Shown: piece by piece, positions 12,238-21,745 of the stretch
How positions within the stretch are numbered: the first letter of the stretch is position 1
Layout of the letters: every line of letters begins with the position of its first letter
NCBI RefSeq assembly: GCF_030272615.1
Contig: NC_081414.1
Location: 235,186,733-235,250,732, forward strand
Length of the DNA: 64,000 nt
Source: Cryptomeria japonica
Taxonomy: Eukaryota > Streptophyta > Pinopsida > Cupressales > Cupressaceae
Direction of reading: 5' to 3'
Translations under genes and position numbers: made by a program
Notes under the pieces: generated by a model
What the model saw: only the letters and a program-made list of their open reading frames with translations
The model's database searches: none
What the model was told of the DNA's origin: nothing

Positions 12238-12463
12238 ACTACCCCTAGCCTTCGTTTCCCGAGTCAGTCTTCATTATCCCGTGACTCTGTCACTTTATCC
12301 GATCTAGCTATTCTAGCCTTTCTTTCTTATCGAGAGATTGTCTGCAATCTTTTCAGACTTTTTCATCCAATCTCTCGAGGGGGCATATCATTCCCATCCT
12401 GGGGCAACTCTGTATCAGTTCATCTTATCTTCTTTGAAACAACGCGACAAGCCGCATTGTCTC

Positions 12464-12477
12464 AAAGAGGGGCAAAA
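12464..12477 (+). promoter_or_regulatory. Polypurine tract (second copy)
   Basis: AAAGAGGGGCAAAA directly precedes the LTR start TGTAGACACC. It is identical at 1193-1206 and 28788-28801. This is the expected plus-strand primer site of an LTR retrotransposon. Confidence 0.75.
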
Positions 12478-13210
12478 TGTAGACACCCAAAATTGTCCAG
12501 TCTAATTATCTAAGCCTAATTCTTCTATTAACTAAATAAATCTTTATTTATTTAATTAATTCATTTATCCTCTTCTAGCCTTATTTCTCATTTAAATAAA
12601 TACATTTATTTATTTAAATTTTCCTTTTCCTAAATTAAATAAATATTTTATTTATTTAATTATCCTACTTCTTCTATTAATTAAATAAATCTTTATTTAT
12701 TTAATTAATTCATTAGCCTTTTCTACCCATGACGCATGTCATTCATCTCTTAATTCATACACTACCTACCCCTCTCATTATTTTATTATTTCTTCTACCT
12801 ACCCTCTAATCCTAGCCGACCTCCTTTTACACCTCTCAATCTTATCCCTCCATTTCATATTGTGTCTTCTATTTAAGGAGATGCTTCCTTCATTATCAAA
12901 CCCTAATCACTCAGCCTAATCAACCATTTTGGAGGACTTGACTACACTACGATCCTACTTGCAACCACATTCCGTTCTTTGTTGAGCTCTTGTGCATATT
13001 AAAATCTGAAAGCAAATATATCAAGCAAGATCAATGGAGATAGGAAGAATGGAGATCAAAACCCTATTGGACATGTGATGATATAATCTTTGTGATTTTA
13101 TTTTATTTGCATTGTCTTAGGTAATCTTCATATGTTATGGTGGATCTTTGTTGATTGTTAGGCTAGGGTTTTGTGGTTGAATCCATTTAGTCTTTCAATA
13201 TTTGTTATTA
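12478..13210 (+). repeat. 3' LTR of the second copy, end-truncated
   Basis: It starts TGTAGACACC and carries TTTATT-rich blocks, a TATA-like CTATTTAAGG and the family-specific LTR body. It stops at TTGTTATTA just before the usual terminal ~28 bases (…CCATAAACA) and runs straight into a second LTR body. It differs from the LTRs of the downstream element at diagnostic sites, for example by lacking the short ACCCTAATCACTCACGCTA duplication. Confidence 0.7.
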
Positions 13211-13963
13211 TTTATCCTCTTCTAGCCTTATTTCTCATTTAAATAAATACATTTATTTATTTAAATTATCCTTTTCCTAAATTAAATAAATATTTTATTT
13301 ATTTAATTATCTTACTTCTTCTATTTATTAAATAAATCTTTATTTATTTAATTATCTTACTTCTTCTATTTATTAAATAAATCTTTATTTATTTAATTAA
13401 TTCATTATCTTTTTCTACACATGACACATGTCATTCATCTCTTAATTCCTACACTACCTACCTCTTTCATTGTTTTACTATTTCTTTTACCTACCCTCTA
13501 ATCCTAGCCGACCTCTCTTTTTACACCTCTCAATCTTAACCCTCCATTTCATATTGTGTCTTCTATTTAAGGAGATGCCTTCTTCATTATCAAACCCTAA
13601 TCACTCATGCTAATGACCCTAATCACTCACGCTAATGACTCATCCTAATCAACCATTTTGGAGGACTTGACTACACTATGATCCTACTTGCAACCGCATT
13701 CCGTTCTTTGTTGAGCTCTTGTACATATTAAAATCTGAGAGCAAATATATCAAGCAAGATCAATGGAGATAGGAAGAATGGAGATCAAAACCCTATTGGA
13801 CATGTGATGGTATAATCTTTGTGATTTTATTTGATTTGCATTGTCTTAGGTAATCTTCATATGTTATGGTGGATCTTTGTTGATTGTTAGGCTAGGGTTT
13901 TGTGGTTGAATCCATTTAGTCTTTCAATATTTGTTATTATTGTATCCATTTTCACCATAAACA
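13211..13963 (+). repeat. 5' LTR of element A, start-truncated
   Basis: It matches the 3' LTR (28802-29605) from TTATCCTCTTCTAGCC to the terminal CCATAAACA and shares its diagnostic variants. The first ~120 bases with the TG terminus are replaced by the LTR of the upstream copy. A TATA-like CTATTTAAGG lies near 13562. A short TAAATAAATC-type segment is tandemly repeated near 13310-13390, which the 3' LTR lacks. Confidence 0.75.
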
Positions 13964-13966
13964 TTT

Positions 13967-13984
13967 TGGCACACCCGGTGGGAC
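13967..13984 (+). promoter_or_regulatory. Primer binding site, element A
   Basis: TGGCACACCCGGTGGGAC follows the LTR end by three bases. It starts with TGG as expected for pairing with a tRNA 3' CCA. I could not assign the tRNA by eye. Confidence 0.6.
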
Positions 13985-16288
13985 TCTTGTCCCTTTGCAT
14001 TTAACATTTTTGTTGCAGATTTTGCATTTTTTAAGTCGCAGATCGGACATTTTCCGACGGCATTTTAGGTATTTCCGCGTCTGCGAGCATTCGGATCGCG
14101 TCTTTGAGTTTCAGAAGCGTCTGCGAGATCAGGAATCGCGTCTGTGTTTTTGTCAAAATTTATTTTGCAGGTTTTCGGAAGCTGCGTCTGTGTTTTATAA
14201 CCGCGTCTGAGAAGTCTCTACCTGCGTCTGCATTTGGAAAAAGCGTCTGTATTCTCTGAGCGCGTCTGTGTCTGGTATAGCAGCGTCTGTGTTTACTGTT
14301 TTGAAAATTTTCAATTTTTCTTTGATCCGGGTTTTCGGATTTCGCGCTTAGGGTTTCAGATCTGGTTTATTTTTGCACTAATCCTTGCAGATCTAGCTAA
14401 TCAAGTTGTGCAGCTTGCTTTGGGGAGCAAAAACGTTTTTGTTGAAGGCCCCTTTTCACAAAGTCTTTTGGGTTTTTCTAAAATTTACCTAACTTGTGTG
14501 CTTGCAGGAAGGGGTTATCATTTGAAACAACCCAAACTACTAACAATTTTGTTGCAGGGCCTTGGCTAGGGTTTTTGTAATTTTGTTGTGTGCCTTGTTT
14601 TCATAGATTAGCAAACACTTCCATTGGTGCACTAAAATTGAATCATTGTCTTTTGTGTCTTGAGCAATAGGCTCTTTTTGTTTAATCTTTAGAGGGTCTG
14701 TTTTCCCGTGTGGTCATTAGGACTACTAGTGAGAAGAGGACGACCCAAGTGGTAGCGAGGAAAACCCACCTCATCCGAACCACTATAATCAAATGTATTC
14801 ATGGTGAAAACTATGGATAACGTGTGTTGATTAGTTCATACCGACACTATGTCTCCCCATAAACCCGTTTGATCAAATTTATTTGATCATTTGTAGGGCG
14901 TAACCCCTACCGGCTGGGAGCATTCTGTGTTTACAGAGCTGAAAGTGCCGCATGTATGGCCACACGAGCGGATGCCCTTACTAGCACCATTTTGTTTTAG
15001 AGGCCCAAATCCTTCTAGTTGTTGGGGCAGGAGGTCGGACCTCTGGTAGCGGCCCACACACATACGGTTCTTAGTAGAGATACAAAGTTCGCCATGGGGA
15101 TTTTTCATGGGGACTAATGCTTGGCTGACCCGAGAAGTGAGTGTCGAGGGTGGAGCCAGTGAGGTCAAGCATCTAAGTATCCGCTCTGAATAGCGTAACC
15201 TTGGGGGTAAAACCCCATGTGGAATCAACAACTATTGTCTTGGCCAGCCATAAGAATTGTGCTTGACTTATGTTAAACATTCAAAACATTCAAGACCAAA
15301 CAATAAAACATTGTGTCTTTTGTGTCTTCAAGTGTATGCAAAACATTTTACATCAAACAACACACTTTTCTTGGAGTCATTTTGGAGTCTAAACACTAGC
15401 AAACATTGAGTCCTCATCAACATTGTATCCTCTTGTCATGAAAAACAGTCAAACAGTCAAATTTGGTCACAACAAAACAACTTTACATATTGGAAAAATT
15501 GCACAAAGTTTACAGAAACACGTCTGTGTCTGTTTTAACTGCGTCTGGGTCATCTAAGCGCGTCTGTGAAGGGCAGAATAGCGTCTGTGTTTTTAGCAAT
15601 GTCTGTGTCGAACAGAGACACGTCTGTGTCTGGGAATTGCGTCTGTGAAGTATACAGTCGCGTCTGTGTCCAAAATTGCAAAAATCTTTACAGTCCAGCA
15701 AACATAAACAGGAAAATCTCAGAATCGCGTCTGTGTTTAACAGAGTAGCGTCTGTGTCCAGAAACCGCGTCTGTGAAGGATACAGTCGCGTCTGTGTTCA
15801 AAATTGCAAATTTCAGAGTCCAACAAACAAGAGAAATCAGTTTCGGAATACTTGAGCTTCCTAGGTTGTTTCTTCAGGTTTCATCTAGCATTCAATCTGT
15901 TCTTGGGTCTCATACAGTACATCATTGCTTCACATCTCATTTTACATTCATACTTGTCTAAACTTGAGTCAAAAGGTCACTTGCTTGTCCTCATCATACT
16001 TTGTCAACACACTACATACAACTACACTTTGCTAAGTGGTCCCTCATCAAGGTTTCTTACCTTTGGGTCTCATTTGGTCTTACTTAGGGTCAAGGTCAGC
16101 TTACCTCATCAAGAGAAACTATCCTCTCTTTGGAAGTCACACCTACTCTACTACTTACATACTTGGTCTTACACTTTGGACATTGCAAGTACACCTCAAG
16201 ATTCATTTACACTCCATACAACTCTTGGTCTTCCATACTCTTTCCATTTTTCATCTAGTCTCTCACATCTTGGTCAAACACCTAGTTC
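13985..16288 (+). other. Leader of element A with GCGTCTGTG motif arrays
   Basis: This 2.3 kb stretch lies between the PBS and gag and has no convincing long reading frame. About two dozen copies of GCGTCTGTG or close variants occur in two clusters (about 14080-14290 and 15515-15800), all in plus orientation. Between them, 14690-15240 is a more complex, GC-richer block that may be a structured RNA or packaging region. TTGCAG words near 14168, 14385 and 14555 could be splice acceptors, but no intron can be shown from sequence alone. Confidence 0.6.
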
Positions 16289-18784
16289 ATGGTTGAAACC
16301 CGTCTTCAAAAATCTAGGAGAAAAGCTAAAGAAGCTCAAGAATCCGCAAACATGAGTTCTTATGAGTATGACAATGATTTATTTTTCAATCCTGAGCACA
16401 CTACATTGCCTGACATGGATGTTTATAGACACATTCCAAATGTGGAAAAGGCAGACACTACAAACAAAAATGCTACACACAATGACAATGTGGACAACTT
16501 TTCAATACAATCAGCAGATATAGAAGAATCCATAATGAATCCTCATTTCAATAGATTGGTTGAAGAGATAATGAAGAGGGATAGACAATACTTCTTACAC
16601 ATGATGGCACAAAGTGGAGCTAAAATACCTCATGACTTTGACATGTCTCAACTTATGGAAAACCGACCCTCGCAACAAACTCACTCCAATATGGATCAAA
16701 GGAGACCCAATAGTGGAGGAAATAGAGGACCGCATATGGTACCTGAATCACCATCAACTTTGCTTCAAAAACCAGAAATCCCACATACACAAGCTCAAAC
16801 ATATGATACTTACCTTCGAAGACCATTATGGAAGCCTTATGCAGATAGATATGCTCAATCACATGCTCCAGCTATGGATAAATCAAAACAAGTGGATACT
16901 CAAAGGCATCCTCAAAATTTGGACATAAGGAAACCTCATGTCAAATTTGGGGGCAACACAATAGAAAATGAAATGCCTATTGAATATAGTATATATGCAC
17001 AAAATAGATATGGGGTTCCTCAACATGAAGCTATGCCAAGTGCTCCCTATATGCCGCATCAATATAGACCTCCATATGGACATGTCTACGATCAGTATCA
17101 TCCATACATGCAACAAGCTCCTCCTCAAATTGGCGTCCCAAACATGGGGTATGCTACAAGAAATAGATCTCCTCCCAAGAGCAATTTGGAGCAACAAATC
17201 AGAGATTTACAAAAGAAAATGGAGGACATGAGTGCACCAAAACCAACATACACTATGAGAGACATATGTCCTTATCCATTTGATAAGAGCATCCCAATGC
17301 CTCCATTTCCTGCACACTTTGTGACGCCAAAATTTGACAAGTATAGAGGAAAGGGAGACCCCAAGGCACACATACGACAATTTTTCACAGCCTGCATTGA
17401 GGTAGCGGCAGAAGAAACATATTTGATGAGGTTGTTCCCGCAGAGCTTAGGCGATCAAGCTATGGAATGGTTTTCTCAATTACCTCCCGGTATTAAGTCA
17501 TGGGGCGACTTAGCAGAGGCATTCATTCAACATTTCTCCTACAACATAGAAACAGATATCTCAGTCACTACTCTATGCAATACTAAGCAAAAGGAAGGAG
17601 AATCTTTTGCGTCATTTTTACAAAGATGGAGAAATCTAGCTAGCAGATGCTCTTGTGAAATTCCCCAAAAACAAATGGTAGAAATGTTCACTCAAAACGT
17701 TAACAAGGACATTGGATATGATCTACGGAAAGCTTGTTTATCTACATTCAAGGATGTTATTGAAAAGGGACTAGCAACAGAAAAGGTCTTAATTGAACAA
17801 GGAGTCATCAAGATATTCAAAGAAAACAAAGATTACTTTAAAGGAATGGACAAGCCAAGATTTTGGAATAAAAACAAGAACACAGTCAACGATGGCGTTG
17901 TTGATGCCAATACAGTGAGACCCAAGTTCATCTTTTCAGGATCAAGTTCTACAAACAATCAAGTGAATACTCAAACAACTTCCAGATCACGAAGGAAGTA
18001 CACTCCATTGGGAGAACCACTTGAATCAGTCTTCAAAAAGCTAGTGGCAAACAAAGTGATCACAGTTCCAGATTTTCCTCCATATGAACCAAAGGTCAAA
18101 CCAAATTGGTGGAATGATGATGAGTATTGTGAGTTTCATAAGAGCAAGGGTCATAAGACAGGAAATTGCCATCGACTGAAGAACATTGTGCAAGATCTCA
18201 TTGATAGAGGTGACATTGAGATTGAGGGACATTCGTCTAATCAAGAACATGAGATGTTCAAGGAACCATTCCCAAAGCATGACAAAGGAAAAGCCCAAGT
18301 CACAGATGATCAGGCCAACTATACTAGAGCACCTTATAACTATGACTCAACTATCAATCACATCTCAATGGACAATCATATTTCTACTATTACCATCAAG
18401 AACAAAAATCCTGAGAATCCTCCTCAAAGACCCAAGATTGTCCTAAGAGGTGTTGGATCTTCTTTCGAGCCTACATCTGAATGTCATGTTACAACTCGTC
18501 GAGGTAAGATTACTTTTCCAGGTGCCTCCACTAAAAACACTTCTTCTTCATCTACTAAACCTGAGTATGACCTTGTAGAACAGTTAGGAAAGACACCCGC
18601 GCTCATCTCCATCCTTGAGCTCTTACGCATATCCTCTGCTCATAAGGCTATTCTTGACAAAATTTTGAGAGACACCGCTGTCCCTACTGATCTGAACGTG
18701 GACCAGTTTCAAGCCATGGTGGGATACCTTTCCATTCCACATTCCCTTACGTTCACAGAAGCCGATGACGCCTCCGTAAGTTAG
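16289..18784 (+). CDS. Gag of element A
   Basis: Gag forms the particle that packages element RNA. The 831-codon frame starts with ATG at 16289. It has a long Gln/His/Tyr-rich N-terminal half, then a retrotransposon gag domain (residues ~347-480, with the AMEWFSQLPPG and FASFLQRWRNL blocks) and a zinc-knuckle-like CEFHKSKGHKTGNC (~612-626) as in other Tat elements. The frame ends at TAG 18782-18784, but the same frame continues at once into protease, so I read this stop as a mutation in a gag-pol fusion. A CAG-to-TAG origin is plausible. Confidence 0.85.
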   Translation: MVETRLQKSRRKAKEAQESANMSSYEYDNDLFFNPEHTTLPDMDVYRHIPNVEKADTTNKNATHNDNVDNFSIQSADIEESIMNPHFNRLVEEIMKRDRQYFLHMMAQSGAKIPHDFDMSQLMENRPSQQTHSNMDQRRPNSGGNRGPHMVPESPSTLLQKPEIPHTQAQTYDTYLRRPLWKPYADRYAQSHAPAMDKSKQVDTQRHPQNLDIRKPHVKFGGNTIENEMPIEYSIYAQNRYGVPQHEAMPSAPYMPHQYRPPYGHVYDQYHPYMQQAPPQIGVPNMGYATRNRSPPKSNLEQQIRDLQKKMEDMSAPKPTYTMRDICPYPFDKSIPMPPFPAHFVTPKFDKYRGKGDPKAHIRQFFTACIEVAAEETYLMRLFPQSLGDQAMEWFSQLPPGIKSWGDLAEAFIQHFSYNIETDISVTTLCNTKQKEGESFASFLQRWRNLASRCSCEIPQKQMVEMFTQNVNKDIGYDLRKACLSTFKDVIEKGLATEKVLIEQGVIKIFKENKDYFKGMDKPRFWNKNKNTVNDGVVDANTVRPKFIFSGSSSTNNQVNTQTTSRSRRKYTPLGEPLESVFKKLVANKVITVPDFPPYEPKVKPNWWNDDEYCEFHKSKGHKTGNCHRLKNIVQDLIDRGDIEIEGHSSNQEHEMFKEPFPKHDKGKAQVTDDQANYTRAPYNYDSTINHISMDNHISTITIKNKNPENPPQRPKIVLRGVGSSFEPTSECHVTTRRGKITFPGASTKNTSSSSTKPEYDLVEQLGKTPALISILELLRISSAHKAILDKILRDTAVPTDLNVDQFQAMVGYLSIPHSLTFTEADDASVS

Positions 18785-19500
18785 CCACATAATGCACCAT
18801 TACATATTGAAGCCTTCATACACAAGCATCGAATAAAGCGAGTCCTGATAGATGGAGGAGCTGGTCTAAACATTTGTACGTTGAGCACCATTAAACAATT
18901 GGGATATTCCGATAAAGCTGTGAATTCAAAAAATCAAATCACCATCAAGGCATACGATGATGAAGAACGCTCATCCAAGGGCACGGTCACCTTACCTCTA
19001 AGAATTGGGCCAATTACAAAGGATGTGGTTTGTCAGGTCCTGGATTTAGATCTCACTTATAATATATTGCTAGGACGTCCTTGGATTCACGAAATGAGGG
19101 CAGTCCCATCGACATATCACCAATGCATTAAGTTTCCTCATAATGGAGTCGAGGTAACAGTTAACGGTGATCCTAATCTGTTCATATATTGCAATAACTT
19201 GAGATCACACACTGAGACCATCATTCCCAGTAATCGTGAGGCTACTCCTTCTTCGGCATACATTGATCCTGAGTCATTGAAACCTTCGACCTCAAGACAA
19301 GGTGAACTTAAAGGCAAATTTCAAGACAAAGGCATGGGAGAATACACTTTAAATCAGACCATGTATTAACGACAAGTCATGAGCTCTCCAAAAGACTTTG
19401 GAAGGCCACATCCTAACAAGCAAACATTCATCATGACGCTCAAATAGGATCCTACTACCTTTCAAAGATGGGGCGAACTAGAAGAGGAAGATTTATACAA
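18785..19500 (+). pseudogene. Aspartic protease region of element A
   Basis: This continues the gag frame. The active-site block reads VLIDGGAGLNIC (nt ~18844-18879), with Gly in place of the usual Ser/Thr after Asp, a variant seen in this lineage. The second conserved block, YNILLGRPWIHEM, is near 19060. In-frame nonsense codons are TAA 19367-19369 and TAG 19445-19447, without a frameshift. The domain would cut the gag-pol polyprotein. Confidence 0.8.
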
Positions 19501-19501
19501 A

Positions 19502-21745
19502 ATGCTCTATAAAGACATTGAAGATGACACACATGATCAGATCAATATACCTTGTGAGAAATATGGCAAAGGCTTCAAGATTCTACAAAAATTCAGGTAT
19601 GATGGAAAAAGCCCTCTTGGGTTACGCAAAGAAGGCGTCATGGAACCCCTACAACCTGAATTGACCATAAGAAGAGAACGCTCAAAGGGACTTGGTTTTC
19701 TGACTTCTAAGATCCACACTAAAAGGACAGAGGAGGCATCACGAATCAAAATTGACAAAATTCAACAAGAAGATTGCTATTCCACAGACTCCAACAAATG
19801 GGAATGGGGTTCAGACAAATCCTCCAGTGACTACGAGCTCACCGAGACATTCAGAGAGCCTGATGAACCCATAGAAGAAGAGGAGTTTTATAACAAATTC
19901 AGAGTTGGTCAAGAAACAACCCATGAGGAGTCTACACAGTCCTTGTCTCGAGGTTCTAGGTTGAAATCACATAGGATGAGAACACCTGTTCCGGAATGCG
20001 CTACTAGTAATGATAATTTGGATTCGCTTGCGATCGAAACTGACGAGGAGAGTGCCATCGATGACCTCGACGATTGCCTCGATATACCCAAATATAACCA
20101 CATCTTCACTCTTAGCCCCGTAAACTCTAAAAACATTAAAGGCCTTCCCCTTGTTCATCCCCAACTCATTGACTGGGATTATGAAGGATCAGCACAATTT
20201 GACACATTTCAAAATGACGAAGCTATTATTGACTATCTTGGCATACGCGATGATCTTCCCCCTGGGGACCACAAAGCAGGATGCACCATAGAACTCAACA
20301 ACATGGCATATTTTGGTGACGGTGTCGGACCTTCCAGTCGCAAAAATGTGAAAATAAGAACAAATCAAGGGTCTTATGGCGAAAACCACACTGTGGCGCT
20401 ATCTGACTCCAAAAAAGTAAAAAGAAAGGACGTATCTGAGGGCGAAAACCTCTCTGAGGCACCCGAAGATGGAAGGCTCGACATTCTCCCAGCATCATAT
20501 GAGGAAAAATCATCCATGTTGGTAGAGGATACTATCAAAACAAACATTGGTACAGAAGAGGTTCCACACAACATATTCCTGGCTCAATCATTAACAGAGT
20601 CCGAAAGATCAAAATTCATAAGCTTCTTCAAAGAACGACAAATCAACTTTGCATGGTCATACACTGATATGCCTGGACTGGATCCGGATTTGGTAATGCA
20701 TCATTTGACAGTCAAACCGGGGGCGAAGCCAGTGAAACAGAAATTAAGGAAAATGCATCCACAAGTGGCATTACTAGTCAAAGCAGAGCTTGAGAAATTA
20801 CTCGATGTCGGATTCATACGCCCAATTGATTACCCCGAATGGATCTCCAATTTGGTACCTGTCAGTAAACCAGATCACAGCATCAGAATATGTATAGATT
20901 TCAGAGACATCAACAAAGCTTGTCCAAAGGATGACTTCCCATTACCAAATATCGACTTGATTGTTGATCTCACAGCAGGTCATGAAATGCTATCATTAAT
21001 GGATGGATTGTCTGGCTATAATCAGATAAGAATTGCACCCGAGGATCAACATAAAACATCATTCACTTGTCCGTGGGGAACTTTCTGTTGGAATGTCATG
21101 CCCTTTGGGCTGAAAAATGCAGGAGCTACATATCAAAGAGCAATGACTACTATTTTTCATGATCTCATGCATGTAACTGTGGAAGATTATGTTGACGATC
21201 TCTTGGTCAAATCAATAGACAGAAATACACATTTGGACATACTTTCAGTTGCCTTTGATCGATTGGAAAAGTACAAGGTAAGATTAAACCCTAAGAAATG
21301 TGTCTTTGGAGTAACCTCCGGGAAGCTCCTAGGATTCATTGTGTCTAAAAGAGGAATCGAAGCGGATCTAGCAAAAGTCAAGGCTATCTTGGACATGCCG
21401 CCACCCAGAAATATCAGTCAACTCCGCTCCTTACAAGGGAGACTCCAGTCCATACGAAGATTCATAGCACAACTTGCAGATAAGTGTAATCCTTTCCAGC
21501 ACTTGCTACATAAAAACATCAAATTCAAATGGGATGATAACTGTCAACAAGCCTTTCAGACGCTCAAAGACTATCTTTTGAATCCGCCAGTTTTGATGCC
21601 ACCAATTCCAGATCAACCTTTGCTACTATACATATCAGCTACTCCAACAGCACTGGGGGCACTCCTAGCGCAACAAATTGCGAACGGCAAGGAAAAAGCA
21701 GTATACTATATCAGTCGCACATTGGTGGGATACAAGCTAAACTAA
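19502..21745 (+). CDS. Reverse transcriptase and gypsy RNase H start, element A
   Basis: This is a 747-codon open stretch in the gag-pol frame. A variable acidic linker occupies the first ~380 codons. RT follows (nt ~20700-21400) with DFRDINKACPKDDFPLP, the MPFGLKNAGATYQRAM block and an intact catalytic YVDD near 21190. The gypsy-type RNase H begins at about 21500, but its first catalytic Asp is replaced (YISAT where YLDAS is usual). The stretch ends at TAA 21743-21745, probably a Tyr codon lost by mutation, since homologous frames continue with TPIERACLAV. Confidence 0.88.
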   Translation: MLYKDIEDDTHDQINIPCEKYGKGFKILQKFRYDGKSPLGLRKEGVMEPLQPELTIRRERSKGLGFLTSKIHTKRTEEASRIKIDKIQQEDCYSTDSNKWEWGSDKSSSDYELTETFREPDEPIEEEEFYNKFRVGQETTHEESTQSLSRGSRLKSHRMRTPVPECATSNDNLDSLAIETDEESAIDDLDDCLDIPKYNHIFTLSPVNSKNIKGLPLVHPQLIDWDYEGSAQFDTFQNDEAIIDYLGIRDDLPPGDHKAGCTIELNNMAYFGDGVGPSSRKNVKIRTNQGSYGENHTVALSDSKKVKRKDVSEGENLSEAPEDGRLDILPASYEEKSSMLVEDTIKTNIGTEEVPHNIFLAQSLTESERSKFISFFKERQINFAWSYTDMPGLDPDLVMHHLTVKPGAKPVKQKLRKMHPQVALLVKAELEKLLDVGFIRPIDYPEWISNLVPVSKPDHSIRICIDFRDINKACPKDDFPLPNIDLIVDLTAGHEMLSLMDGLSGYNQIRIAPEDQHKTSFTCPWGTFCWNVMPFGLKNAGATYQRAMTTIFHDLMHVTVEDYVDDLLVKSIDRNTHLDILSVAFDRLEKYKVRLNPKKCVFGVTSGKLLGFIVSKRGIEADLAKVKAILDMPPPRNISQLRSLQGRLQSIRRFIAQLADKCNPFQHLLHKNIKFKWDDNCQQAFQTLKDYLLNPPVLMPPIPDQPLLLYISATPTALGALLAQQIANGKEKAVYYISRTLVGYKLN

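Larger units (their letters stand above)
7922..13210 (+). mobile_element. 3' half of a second gypsy element A copy with its 3' LTR
   Basis: It begins abruptly within the tail (equivalent to about 24235 of the best copy). It carries the complete tail, the antisense PMD gene (9290-12137, minus), the polypurine tract (12464-12477) and a 3' LTR (12478-13210). That LTR lacks its last ~28 bases because it is fused to the LTR of the next element. Its LTR belongs to a slightly different subtype from the LTRs of the 13211-29605 copy, so this is a separate insertion rather than a simple duplication. Confidence 0.75.

Noticed and set aside
12478-13963. A single long LTR with an internal tandem duplication
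   Set aside because: The two halves carry different diagnostic variants and the second matches the 3' LTR much better, so a fusion of two LTRs fits better.
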